Made by a program: the position numbers and the translations under genes. From Azolla caroliniana (lineage: Eukaryota > Polypodiophyta), in the NCBI GenBank assembly GCA_043228905.1, contig JBHGNT010000013.1, positions 5,828,001 through 5,892,000 on the forward strand: DNA of 64,000 bases, written 5' to 3'. Position 1 is the first letter of the stretch; every line of letters begins with the position of its first letter. Shown piece after piece: positions 36,528 through 47,257 of the stretch. Under the pieces are notes generated by a model, which was given only the letters and a program-made list of their open reading frames with translations, was not told where the DNA came from and ran no database searches.

Positions 36528-39311
36528 TCACTTCGGCATGGGATGTCTCTCCAATCCGATCCTCTTCCGGCATGCTTCCAGCTTGTCGGGTGTGAGTACC
36601 TTGGTCAGCATATCCGACCCGTTCTCGTCCGTGTGGATCTTCGTCAGCACGAAGTCCTTGTCTTCTATCCTTTCCCGGCTCCAGTGGTATCTACGCTGGA
36701 TGTGCTTCGTCCGGGAGTGATAGGCCGCATTCTTCGCAAGGTGGATGGCACTCTGACTGTCGCAGTAGAGTCGGTACTCCTCCTGCCGGATACCGAGCTC
36801 TCTAATGAAGTCCTTCATCCATATTATTTCCTTGCCGGCTTCAACAGCCGCCATGTACTCCGCCTCCATAGTTGACAAGGCAACCGTCTTCTGCAGCCTC
36901 GACTGCCACGAAACAGCTCCTCCTGCATACGTCATCACATACCCTAATGTGGACCGGCTGGTATCTGCATCAGCCGACATATCCGAATCGGTAAAGTCGT
37001 CGAGTTCGGGCTTACCGGAGCCGAATCGGAGGCACACGTTTGTCGTGCCCTTCAGGTATCGGAGTATCCACTTGACCGCGTTCCAGTGCTCTTTGCCGGG
37101 ATTGCTCATGTACCGGCTCACCACTCCGACTGCGTATCCTATGTCCGGTCTTGTACACACCATTGCGTACATCAAGCTTCCGACGGCAGAGGCATATGGT
37201 ACTTTCATCATGTCCTCCTTCTCAGCCTTTTTCTTGGGGCTTTGCTTGCTGGACAGCTTGCAGTTTGCCGGGAGGGTTGACCCGACCGGTCTTGCTTCCG
37301 ACACGTTGAACCGGTGAAGCACCTTTGTCACGTACTTCTCTTGTGACAGCCACAACTGCTTCTTCTTCCGGTCCCGGATGATGTGCATCCCTAGTATTTG
37401 CCTCGCCGGACCCAGGTCCTTCATTGAGAAGGTTCGGTGAAGAGCCCTCTTCAGCATCCGTATCTTGACCTGGTCTCGTCCGACGATCAACATGTCGTCC
37501 ACGTACAGGAGGAGTATTAGAAAGTCTCCTCCTTCAAACTTCTTCACAAACACGCAGTGGTCGGACTGCGTTTTGAGGTACCCTTCGTCGGTCATGAAAG
37601 AGTCGAACTTCCGGTACCATTGCCGGGGAGCCTGCTTCAGTCCGTAAAGGCTCTTCTTCAACCGGCATACCAGGTGCTCCTTCCCTTTCTTCTCGAATCC
37701 TTCCGGTTGCTGCATGTAGATCTCTTCTTCGAGGTCACCGTGAAGGAATGCCGTCTTCACGTCCATCTGTTCTACCTCGAGGTCCATGCTTGCCGCTATG
37801 CTCAGCACCGTCCGGATGGAGGTCATCTTCACTACCGGGGCAAATATCTCGTCGAAATCGACGCCCTTCTTCTGCTGAAACCCCTTCACCACGATCCTGG
37901 CTTTGTATCTCGGGGGGTTTCCGGCATCTCCCGGTTTCAGCTTGAACACCCACTTGTTTCGAAGTGCCCGCTTTCCTTTCGGCAACTCCACAAGTTCATA
38001 TGTGTGGTTCTCATGCAGGGAATCCATCTCGTCCTGCATGGCACTCAACCACCTGCGGCTCTGGGTGTCATGCTTTGCTTCTTCAAAGCTCTCCGGCTCC
38101 CCCTCGTCGGTTAGCAGCACGTGCTCTGGTTCCGGAAATCTCCGGGGGGCCCTTCTCTCTCTTAGAGGATATCTCCGTTCCGGAGCTTCGGTAACCGGTT
38201 CTTCCGATTCTTCTTCATCCGAATCCATTTCGGGATCGGGGCCGGTTCCGGTATCATTTTCATCTTCTTCGGCCGGTTCTGTTTCTTCACCGTCTTCGGC
38301 CGGATCCTCGAGTGCTAACCGGTCCCTTGCCGGTCGGGACTGCTCCTCGTAGAGTTGATCCTCACCGGTCGACTTGGAGCTCTTCATCTTCTTCTCCGCC
38401 TCCCAGTCGGCGAGTGTCTTGTTCTCCATGAAGATGATATCACGACTCCGGAATATCTTCTTGTCGACCGGGTCCCATACTCGGTAGCCGAACTCGTCGT
38501 CGCCGTAACCGAGGAATATGCATGGCCGGGTCTTTGGATCGAGCTTTCCTCTCCGGTCCTTAGCCACATGCACATATGCGAGACACCCGAACACCTTCAG
38601 ATGCCGGTAGGATACTTCCCTACCGGTCCACACTCTCTGCGGCGTGTCTCCGTCCAAAGGTGCTGAGGGTGATCTGTTTATCACGTATGTCGCCGTCGAC
38701 ATTGCCTCAGCCCAAAACCCCTTGGGTAATTTCGCATGCGCCAGCATACTCCGGACCCTCTCCATTATGGTCCGGTTCATCCTCTCGGCCAGCCCGTTCA
38801 GTTCCGGCGTCTTCGGCATAGTAAACTCGAGCCGAATTCCCTTCGAGCGACAGTACTCCTTGAACTGCCCCCGGTATTCCCCCCCGTTATCCGCTCGTAT
38901 CGCTTTCAGCTTCTTGCCGGATTCCCTTTCCACTCTCGCGTGGAGTTCTTTGAAGACGCACAACACTTGGTCCTTTGTCTTCAGCGGTGCCGTCCACAGT
39001 TTTCGGCTATGATCATCTATGAATGTTACGAAGTACTGGGCTCCGCCATGTGACTTCGTTTCTACCTGACACACATCAGTGTGCACCAACTCCAATGGTG
39101 CGCTACGTCTCGTCGGTGGCCTTGAGTGGAAGGAGGTTCGGTTCTGCTTACCGGCCAGGCAATTGGTGCACTTCTCCAGGTGCACATGCTTCACTGGAAT
39201 AAGGTTGTCTTCTGCAAGCCTCTTCATCCCCTTCTCACTCATGTGGCACAGTCTCTTGTGCCACAGCTCACCGGCAGTGTCGGCTGCCACGTTCAACTCT
39301 TCCGAACACAA
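36528..39311 (-). CDS. Copia-E integrase, reverse transcriptase and RNase H
   Basis: A 927-codon frame directly continuing the gag frame after the 1-base loss; MCSEELNVAADTAGE is not a real start. It has the HHCC region LWHKRLCHMS, integrase motifs VHTDVCQ, RADNGGEY and GLAERMNR, an acidic linker, RT with QMDVKTAFLHGDLEEE and LYVDDMLIVG, and RNase H with FTDSDMSAD, TMEAEYMAA and YCDSQSAIH. It ends at 36528 beside the purine tract. No other break was seen. A single-base repair in a sister copy would give a full polyprotein, so recent activity of this family is likely. Confidence 0.93.
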   Translation of the reverse strand: MCSEELNVAADTAGELWHKRLCHMSEKGMKRLAEDNLIPVKHVHLEKCTNCLAGKQNRTSFHSRPPTRRSAPLELVHTDVCQVETKSHGGAQYFVTFIDDHSRKLWTAPLKTKDQVLCVFKELHARVERESGKKLKAIRADNGGEYRGQFKEYCRSKGIRLEFTMPKTPELNGLAERMNRTIMERVRSMLAHAKLPKGFWAEAMSTATYVINRSPSAPLDGDTPQRVWTGREVSYRHLKVFGCLAYVHVAKDRRGKLDPKTRPCIFLGYGDDEFGYRVWDPVDKKIFRSRDIIFMENKTLADWEAEKKMKSSKSTGEDQLYEEQSRPARDRLALEDPAEDGEETEPAEEDENDTGTGPDPEMDSDEEESEEPVTEAPERRYPLRERRAPRRFPEPEHVLLTDEGEPESFEEAKHDTQSRRWLSAMQDEMDSLHENHTYELVELPKGKRALRNKWVFKLKPGDAGNPPRYKARIVVKGFQQKKGVDFDEIFAPVVKMTSIRTVLSIAASMDLEVEQMDVKTAFLHGDLEEEIYMQQPEGFEKKGKEHLVCRLKKSLYGLKQAPRQWYRKFDSFMTDEGYLKTQSDHCVFVKKFEGGDFLILLLYVDDMLIVGRDQVKIRMLKRALHRTFSMKDLGPARQILGMHIIRDRKKKQLWLSQEKYVTKVLHRFNVSEARPVGSTLPANCKLSSKQSPKKKAEKEDMMKVPYASAVGSLMYAMVCTRPDIGYAVGVVSRYMSNPGKEHWNAVKWILRYLKGTTNVCLRFGSGKPELDDFTDSDMSADADTSRSTLGYVMTYAGGAVSWQSRLQKTVALSTMEAEYMAAVEAGKEIIWMKDFIRELGIRQEEYRLYCDSQSAIHLAKNAAYHSRTKHIQRRYHWSRERIEDKDFVLTKIHTDENGSDMLTKVLTPDKLEACRKRIGLERHPMPK

Positions 39312-40600
39312 CCAGGCATTATAAGGTACAGTGTGTTGACTTTCCGGGCCCGAGCCACTATCAGGCTTCCCTTGCTGAACTTCATTACGCCGTTCCGGAT
39401 GCTACCTGTGTAGCCTTCATCGTCTAGCCTCCCGGCCGAAATCAGGTTCAATCGAACCTCCGGAACGTGTCGGACATCCTTCAGCAGCATTTTGCATCCA
39501 GTCGGGGTTGTCAACCACACGTCTCCTATGCCGGCAATCCGGCACGTGCCTTCATTTCCCATCCGAACACAGCCAAGCTCGCCGGCTGTGTAGGATGAGA
39601 AGTATCTTCTTTCTGGGGTCAGGTGGAACGACGCTCCGGAATCGACCACCCAGGTAGTCTCATCGCCGGCAATGTTTAGGTCACCTTCTTCGGTGATGAG
39701 CATGATCTCCTCTTCACTTGCCGCGAGTGCCGTCGTTCCTTTCCGGTCCTGCCCTCGCCGATCCGAACCATTCCGGTCCGTGGCTCCCCGGTAAGCACCG
39801 TTCCGTTCCGAAGACTTCTTCGAATCGGTGTCGTCGGCTCCGTTGTCTTTTCGGTAATGCCGACAATTCTTTCGGAAGTGCCCCGGCTTCCCACAGTGGA
39901 AGCATGTGGGCCTTCCTCTTGACTGCGACCGGGTCCCCGACTTCTCCCGTCTTTGCGGACTCCGGTTCCATTGTCTTCCCCGTTCCGATTCGGTAAGCAG
40001 CGCCTTCGAGTCGGAGGCCGGTTCTTTATCTCTCCGACGCGCTTCTTCGTTCAAAATACTTGTCTTTACCGTTTGTAGGGACAAGTTATCTTCGGTGCAG
40101 GAGGTGCTGAGAGTCACCACCAAGTTCTCCCAGCTTTCCGGCAATGTACACATCAGAATGATGGCTTGCATTGCATCCTCCAGCGGGAACTTGATCGCCG
40201 CAAGCTGGTTCACGAATCCCATGAACGTGCTTACGTGTTCCACCATACTCTCGCCGTCCCGGTACTTGAGGTTCACTATCTTCCTCATCAGGGAGGTCCG
40301 GTTCAACGCATTCTTCCTCTCATAGAGGCCCGACAGCTTCCGCCACATCTCATATGCGTTGGTGTCGTTCGCCACATGTTGTAGAACGCTCACGTCTACG
40401 TATTGCCGAATGGTTGCAACGGCTTTCCGGTTCAGAAGCCTCCATTCTGACTCAAGTACCCCCTTCGGTATTTCCGACCTGTCAATCGGTTCGTACAGGT
40501 CCCGAACAATCAGAAGATCCTCCATCTTGATCTTCCAGTCGGCGTAATTCTGCGCATTCAGCACCATCAATCCCGGCTGCCCGCTGCCGCCGCCTTCCAT
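39293..40600 (-). CDS. Copia-E gag and protease (frame truncated)
   Basis: ATG at 40600 (MEGGGSGQPGLMVLNAQNY); the open frame extends into the LTR without a better start. It encodes UBN2-type gag, the zinc knuckle CFHCGKPGHFRKNC near 39900 and protease WVVDSGASFHLT near 39640. It ends at 39293 after NTLYLIMPGC, because one base is missing where copia-A reads CTGATGAATGCCCGG, ahead of the integrase. Confidence 0.92.
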   Translation of the reverse strand: MEGGGSGQPGLMVLNAQNYADWKIKMEDLLIVRDLYEPIDRSEIPKGVLESEWRLLNRKAVATIRQYVDVSVLQHVANDTNAYEMWRKLSGLYERKNALNRTSLMRKIVNLKYRDGESMVEHVSTFMGFVNQLAAIKFPLEDAMQAIILMCTLPESWENLVVTLSTSCTEDNLSLQTVKTSILNEEARRRDKEPASDSKALLTESERGRQWNRSPQRREKSGTRSQSRGRPTCFHCGKPGHFRKNCRHYRKDNGADDTDSKKSSERNGAYRGATDRNGSDRRGQDRKGTTALAASEEEIMLITEEGDLNIAGDETTWVVDSGASFHLTPERRYFSSYTAGELGCVRMGNEGTCRIAGIGDVWLTTPTGCKMLLKDVRHVPEVRLNLISAGRLDDEGYTGSIRNGVMKFSKGSLIVARARKVNTLYLIMPGCVRKS

Positions 40601-40616
40601 TTTCTGCAGCAACCTC

Positions 40617-40628
40617 GCTCTGATACCA
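40617..40628 (-). other. Primer-binding site of copia-E
   Basis: GCTCTGATACCA on the + strand, the initiator tRNA-Met primer site for a reverse element. Confidence 0.92.
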
Positions 40629-40632
40629 AAAT

Positions 40633-41254
40633 TGATGGAAATAATCGAAACTTTCCAAACTTCACCTCTCGGCCACAACCAAGGAAAACACACGAATCGT
40701 TGTTGCAGAAAATGGGAAATGCAGTGGACACACGATTTATCGTGGAAAACCCTGTACGGGAAAAAACCACGGGAGTACAAGACTCCGAACCAAAACTATG
40801 CGCAGAGAAGTATACTATGGCGAGCTGCAATGCGATGACCTTGAGCTCGCTGTCCTCGCCACAGGCGGTGGAAATACACAGAGGCGTCGACCTCTTCCTC
40901 TCTCACGCTCTATCTCTCTCACGGCTGCTCTCTCTTCACTCGTCTTGAGTGGAAAAACAGAAAAATAAGTAGTCACATAAAACTGTTTGCCCTAAGTCAT
41001 ATTTATACACATATGACTTTCGGGCTATTTACAAATATAGCCACAAGGGCCCTTGGCAAACATATTCACAAATATGTCCCCGCATCCGGATCTCGCTCCG
41101 GGTACATTCATCATCCGGCTCCGTAGCCGGGGTCTTCATCATCCGGCTCCGTAGCCAGGACCGTAACCGTAACCGTAACCGTAACCGGGATTGTAACCGG
41201 GATTGCCGTCATTCATCTCCGGACATCCCATTCGGAGGGACCGAAATCCCAACA
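40633..41254 (-). repeat. Copia-E 5' LTR (right copy)
   Basis: 622 bp matching the left copy; four bases separate it from the primer-binding site. Confidence 0.92.
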
Positions 41255-41259
41255 GAACG

Positions 41260-41273
41260 TTGGGTTCCCGTCA
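41260..41273 (+). repeat. Copia-D 5' LTR, terminal bases after copia-E
   Basis: TTGGGTTCCCGTCA completes the LTR after the duplicated GAACG (41255-41259); the 3' LTR ends with TTGGGTTCGCGTCA. Confidence 0.85.
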
Positions 41274-41275
41274 AG

Positions 41276-41287
41276 TGGTATCAGAGC
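41276..41287 (+). other. Primer-binding site of copia-D
   Basis: TGGTATCAGAGC two bases after the end of the D 5' LTR. Confidence 0.92.
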
Positions 41288-41303
41288 AAAATCGACACAG
41301 AAA

Positions 41304-44300
41304 ATGGACGAATCATTTGGCGGCATGTTCAAGCTCACCGGCTCCAACTATTCAGTATGGAAGTCGAAGATGAGGAACATGCTCGTTGTTAAAGACCTCT
41401 GGCTGCCGGTTCAGTTCGGGGACAAGAGACCGGACAAAATCGACGCCGCAATATGGGAGGTGATGCACATGAAGACAACGGCGTACATACGGTGCTTCAT
41501 CGACATGAGCCTGTACAATAACTTCAATGAAGAGAGCAAGGCTCATGAGCTCTGGGAGAAGATCGGCATAATGTTCCAAAACAAAAATGCTGTTAATCAG
41601 GTTTTGGTATTCCGGAAGCTAGTAAGACTCCGGTACCAAGATGGCTCCAGCATGGCGGAGCACATGAATGCCTTCCAGGGGCTGATCGACCAGGCAACTT
41701 CATTGGAAGTACCTCTCGCCGATGAGGTACTTGCGCTACTCCTGCTTGGTTCCCTCCCGGATAGCTGGGAGACGTTGGTTGTCACTTTGGGCAACGCCGG
41801 GCCGGAAGGAAAGCGGTTATCCCTAGCAAGAGTAAAGTCGAGCTTGCTAGATGAGGAGGCGCGTCGGAAAGACAAAGATACGAGCTCCGACTCCAAAGCG
41901 CTCCTTACCGAATCGGAACGCGGAAGACATAGAAACCGTAGTCCCCAAAACCGGGAGAAGTTGGGGACACGGTCAAAGTCAAGGGGGAGGCCTACTTGCT
42001 TCTATTGCGGCAAGCCGGGACACTTCCAAAAGAACTGTCGGCATTTTCGTAAAGACAAGGAAACCGACGGTACCGATTTGAAGCAAACCCTGGACCGGAA
42101 CGGTAAAGACCGGAACGGTAAAGAACGGAGGGGGCCGGACCGGAAGGGAACGACGGCAATCGCGGCAAGTGAAGAGGAGTTGATGCTCATCACCGAGGAG
42201 AGTAAGATAAACCTTGCCGGCGACGAGATGACCTGGGTGGTAGACTCCGGAGCATCGTTCCACCTTACCCCAGACCGGAAATGCTTCGCATCCTACTCAT
42301 CCGGTGACCACGGCTGTGTCCGGATGGGGAATGAAGGTATATGCCGAATTGTCAGCATAGGAGACGTGTGGCTGACAACACCAACCGGATGCAAGTTGCT
42401 GCTGAAGGATGTCCGACACGTTCCGGAAGTTCGTCTAAACCTGATATCAGCCGGTCGGTTAGATGATGAAGGCTACACGGGTAGCATCCGGAATGGTGTC
42501 ATGAAGTTCAGCAAAGGGAGCCTGATTGTGGCTCGGGCCCGGAAGGTAAACACACTGTACCTGATGAGTGCCCGGTTATGTCCGGAAGAAGTGAACGTGG
42601 CATCCGACACTGCCGGTGAGCTGTGGCACAAGAGGCTGTGTCATATGAGTGAGAAGGGGATGAAGAGGCTTGCAGATGACAACCTCATTCCAGTGAAGAA
42701 CGTGCACTTAGAGAAGTGCACTGATTGTCTGGCCGGTAAGCAGAACCGGACCTCCTTCTGACCAAGGCCACCGATGAGACGTAATGCACCACTGGAGTTG
42801 GTGCATACGGATGTGTGTCAGGTAGACACGAAGTCACATGCCGGAGCGCAGTACTTCGTGACGTTCATAGATGACCACAGCCGGAAGCTGTGGGCCACAC
42901 CGTTGAAGACGAAGGATCAGGTGTTATTTGTCTTCAAAGAGCTCCACGCGAGAGTGGAAAGAGAAACCAGCCGGAAGCTGAAGGCGGTTCGAGCAGATAA
43001 CGGAGGAGAGTACCGGGGGCAGTTTGAGGAGTACTGCCGCTCGAAGGGAATCCGGCTCGAATTTACCATGCCGAAGACGCCGGAACTAAACGGACTGGCC
43101 GAGAGGATGAACCGGACCATAATGGAGAGGGTCCAGAGTATGCTAGCACATACAAAACTACCCAAGAAGTTTTGGGCTGAGGCACTGTCAACGACGACAT
43201 ACGTGATTAATAGATCACCCTCAGTACCCTTGGACGGAGACACGCCACAAAGAGTGTGGACCAGTAAGGAAGTATCCTACCAGCATCTGAAGGTGTTCGG
43301 GTGTCTCGCGTACGTGCATGTAGCAAAGGACCGGAGAGGAAAGTTAGATCCAAAGACCCGGCCATGCATATTCCTCGGTTACGGTGACGATGAGTTCGGT
43401 TACCAAGTGTGGGACCCGGTCGACAAGAAGGTATTCCAGAGTCGAGATATTATCTTCATGGAGGACAAGACGCTCGCCGACTAGGAGTCGGAGAAGAAGA
43501 TAATGAACTCCGAGTCGACCGGTAAGGATAGACTCTACGATGAGCAGACCCAACCGGCAAGAGACCGGTTAGCACTCGAGGAACCAGCCGGTTACGGTGA
43601 GGATACCGAACCGGCAGATGAAGAGGTAGAGGAAGCTGAGACCGGAACCGGCCAAGACTCCGAATCGGATTCGGATGAAGAGCAAATGGAGGAGCCGGTT
43701 ACCGAAACCCGAAGACGGAGATATCCTCTCAGAGAGAGAAGGGCCCCCCGGAGATTTCCGGATGCAGAGCATGTTCTGCTGACCGATGAGGGGGAGCCGG
43801 AAAGCTTCGAAGAAGTGAAGGAAGACACCCAGAGCCGAAAATGGTTAAGTGCCATGCAGGATGAGATGGATTCCCTGCATGAGAACCATACGTACGAATT
43901 GGTGGAGTTGCCGAAAGGAAAGCGGGCACTCCGAAACAAGTGGGTGTACAAGTTGAAACTGGGAGATGCCGGCAACCCCCCGAGATACAAAGCCAGGATC
44001 GTGGTGAAGGGGTTCCAGCAGAAGAAGGGCGTGGACTTCGACGAGATATTTGCCCCGGTAGTAAAGATGACCTCCATCCGGACGGTGCTGAGTATAGCAG
44101 CAAGCATGGACCTCGAGGTAGAGCAGCTGGACGTGAAGACGGCATTCCTTCACAGCGACCTCGAAGAGGAGATCTACATGCAGCAACCGGAAGGATTTGT
44201 GGAGAAAGGGAAGGAGCACCTGGTATGCCGGTTGAAGAAGAGCCTGTACGGACTGAAGCAGGCTCCCCGGCAATGGTACCGGAAGTTCGACTCCTTCATG

Positions 44301-45341
44301 ACCGATCAAGGGTACCACAAGACGCAGGCCGATCACTGCGTGTTTGCGAACAAGTTCGAAGGAGGGAACTTCCTGATACTCCTCCTGTACGTGGATGACA
44401 TGTTGATCGTCGGACGAGACCAAGGCAAAATACGGATGCTGAAGAAGGCTCTCAACCGGACCTTCTCAATGAAAGACTTGGGTCCGTCAAGACAGATGTT
44501 GGGGATGCACATCATTCGGGACCGGTCAGTGAAGCAATTATGGTTGTCACAGGAGAAGTATGTGACAAAGGTGCTTCACCGGTTCAACATGTCAGAAGCA
44601 AAACCGGTCGGATCGACACTTCCGGCAAACTGTAGGCTGTCCGGCAAGCAAAGCCCGAAGACGAAAGGAGAGAAGGCAGATATGATGAAGATTCCATATG
44701 CCTCTGCCGTCGGGAGCTTGATGTACGCAATGGTTTGTACCCAACCGGACATTGGATACGCAGTCGGAGTGGTGAGCCGGTTCATGAGTAATCCCGGCAA
44801 GGAGCACTGGAACGCAGTCAAATGGATACTCCGGTATTTGAAGGGCACTTCAAATATGTGTCTCCGATTCGGCTCCGGAAAACCTCAACTGGACGGTTTC
44901 ACCGATTCGGACATGTCGGCTGATGTGGATACCAGTCGGTCTACATCCGGGTATGTGATGACATATGCAGGGGGAGCTGTTTCGTGGCAGTCGAGGCTGC
45001 AGAAGACGGTTGCATTGTCAACCACAGAGGCGGAGTACATGGCAGCTGTGGAAGCCGGCAAGGAAATATTATGGATGAAGGACTTCATCAGAGAGCTCGG
45101 TATCCGGCAAGCGGAATATCGAGTCTACTGCGACAGTCAAAGTGCCATCCACCTTGCTAAAAATGCGGCCTACCATTCCCGGACGAAGCATATCCAGCGG
45201 AGGTATCACTGGATCCGGGAAAGAGTAGATGACCAGGAGTTCGCACTAACGAAGATCCACACGGCCGAGAACGGGTCAGATATGCTAACCAAAGTGCTGA
45301 CACCGACAAGCTGGATGCATGCCGGAAGAGAATCGGACTAG
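41304..45341 (+). pseudogene. Copia-D gag-pol with two nonsense codons and a 3' frameshift
   Basis: One frame from ATG 41304 (MDESFGGMFKLTGSNY). UBN2-type gag, zinc knuckle CFYCGKPGHFQKNC near residue 232, protease WVVDSGASFHLT with Asp near 314, HHCC region LWHKRLCHMS. TGA at 42759-42761 falls between that region and the integrase core (VHTDVCQVD, RADNGGEY, GLAERMNR). TAG at 43482-43484 falls after the integrase, where copia-A has TGG. RT has QLDVKTAFLHSDLEEE and YVDD near residue 1029; RNase H has FTDSDMSAD, STTEAEYMAA and YCDSQSAIH. One missing base near 45303 changes the last residues. Domain order and length are otherwise normal. Confidence 0.93.
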
Positions 45342-45374
45342 TAAGACACCCCATGCCGGAGTGAAGGGGGAGTT

Positions 45375-46190
45375 TGTTGGGAGACAGGTTGCGCCGGATG
45401 GGAAGGGAGAAGAACAATGCCGACGAACAAACTCGGCCGAGGCCGAAACGGTATGAGGAGTACCCGGCTACGGAGAGCCAGATGATACAGGCCCGGTGTG
45501 AACCGGATGAGGAGTACCCGGCTACAGAGAGCCGGATGATACATGCCCGGTGTGAACCGGATGAGGAGTACCCGGCTACGGAGAGCCGGATGATACAGGC
45601 CCGGTGTGAACCGGATGAGTAGTACCTGGCTACGGAGAGCCGGATGGTGCAGGCCCGGTGGGAACCGGATGAGGAGTACCCGGCTACGGAGAGCCGGATG
45701 GTGCAGAACCGGTGAGAACCGAAGGAAGAGACATATTCGTAAATATGTTTCTGAGAGCCCATCGAGGCTATATTTGTAAATAGCCGAAAAGTCATATTAG
45801 TATAAATATGACTTAGGGCAAACTTTTAGGGTGTTGTTGTCAATTTCGGTCTTGCACGAAATCAGAGTGTGTAACTGTACAGAGAGAGAGAGAGAGAGAG
45901 AACGAGGTCGTTGCCTCTGTTGTAACCGCCGCCTGTGGCGAAGATCGTGAGCACGAGGTCGTTGCCTCCGTGGACTCACTGTTTTGTACATTCTTACATA
46001 GTGACAGTTTGCAGCCTGTGGACTGCCGTGGTTTTTTCCCCTAGTTTGGGGTTTTTCCACATAAACCTCCTGTGTAGTGTGTGTGTATCTTCCTCTCCTT
46101 TGTGTCGTGTTTTATTTCCCGTTTTCTGTGTATCATTCTACGCTCGGTTGTGGCCGAGCGTCGCGCATAAGGAATGTTGGGTTCGCGTCA
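45375..46190 (+). repeat. Copia-D 3' LTR
   Basis: 816 bp, with five 54-bp units (45453-45722) against four in the 5' LTR, explaining nearly all of the length difference. Preceded by the purine tract GTGAAGGGGGAGTT. Confidence 0.9.
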
Positions 46191-47257
46191 AGGTGCTCCT
46201 CAGTAGGTCGCGCCATGAACTGATTGATCACTCCGACGGGATAACTGAGGTCGGGTCGGGTGATGGTCAAGTATATGAGGCTTCCGACAATTTGCCAGAA
46301 CCTCGTCGGGTCGCATACCTTTCCCGTATCGGGACGAAGCTTGACGGTTCTGTCCAGAGGAGTCGAGACGGACTTACAGTCGGCCATCCCGAGTTTGAAG
46401 AGCATACTCAACACGTAATGGCGTTGGCTGATCAATATGCCTTCGGGGATACGGATCACTTCGATCCCGAGGAAGTAATGAAGGTCCCCCAGATCCTTCA
46501 TGTCGAACGATGCCGCAAGCTGGAGCTTCACGCGGTTGATTTCACCTAGGTCGGCGTCGGTGATGACCAAGTCATCAACATATAGTAAAATACTAACCGG
46601 TCCGAGTCGACCTTTCCGGATGAACAGGGAAGAGTCTGATTTTGACGTGGCGAAGCCCATCCGACACAGTTGTTGCATGATCTTCGCGTTCCAGGCACGC
46701 GGGACTTGCTTCAGTCCGTAAAGGGACTTCTTCAGTCGGCATACTGCCGAGGAGTTCGTTCCGGAGTGAAATCCGGGGGGTTGTACCATGTACACCTGTT
46801 CCTCAAGGTCACCTTGCAGGAACGCATTCTTTACATCCATCTGATGTAAGTGCCACCCCTTGGCCGCGGCTACTGCAAGCAAAACACGGACGGTCGTCAT
46901 TTTCGCGACCGGCGCAAACGTCTCATTGTAGTCGATGCCATGTTTCTGCGCGTAGCCCTTTGCCTCCAGTCGAGCCTGTTACCAGTTGACCGAGCCATCG
47001 GTGTTGTACTTGACCTTGTACACCCACCTACACCCGATCGGTTTTACCCCTTTTAGTGCGTCAACCAGGTCCCAGGTCTCGTTCTCCGCCAATGCGTGCA
47101 TCTCTTCCTCCATCGCGGCACGCCAATTCACGTCTTTAGCCGCTTCTGCGTAGCTCTCCGGCTCACGCACTTCCGCTACACGGGTCATGTACGCATAGTG
47201 ATGCACCATGTACTCGTTGTATCCGAACCGCAAAACAGGATTCTTCTAGCGGGTAGA
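46191..47257 (-). pseudogene. Copia-C reverse transcriptase
   Basis: Reverse-strand RT of copia-C to the right of copia-D. It runs from RVAEVREPESYAEA through CRWVYKVKYNTDGSVNW and a stop, then QMDVKNAFLQGDLEEQVYM with the first catalytic Asp, LYGLKQVPRAW, LLYVDDLVITDAD with the catalytic Asp pair, and TRPDLSYPVGVINQFM, stopping where copia-D begins at PTEEHL. Stops occur near 46979 and 47230. Confidence 0.87.

Larger units (their letters stand above)
35896..41254 (-). mobile_element. Copia-E, reverse Ty1/copia element inside the copia-D 5' LTR
   Basis: Two 622-bp LTRs, perfect target duplication GAACG (35891-35895 and 41255-41259), primer site 40617-40628 and polypurine tract (CTCCCCCTTCACTTC on the + strand after 36517). 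Same family as copia-A. The LTRs differ by about six bases (near 1 percent). One base missing near 39300 breaks gag-pol. Confidence 0.93.
35146..46190 (+). mobile_element. Copia-D, forward Ty1/copia element nested in copia-C and split by copia-E
   Basis: The 5' LTR starts at 35146 and the 3' LTR ends at 46190; flanks AGGGG (35141-35145) and AGGTG (46191-46195) fit a 5-bp target duplication with one change. Copia-E sits inside the 5' LTR. The polyprotein has two nonsense codons and a 3' frameshift. Its coding region is close to copia-A, but the LTR differs beyond the first bases. Confidence 0.9.

Noticed and set aside
42759-42761. TGA in copia-D as a gag-pol readthrough signal
   Set aside because: It lies between the HHCC region and the integrase core, not at a gag-pol border, and copia-A and copia-E have sense codons there.
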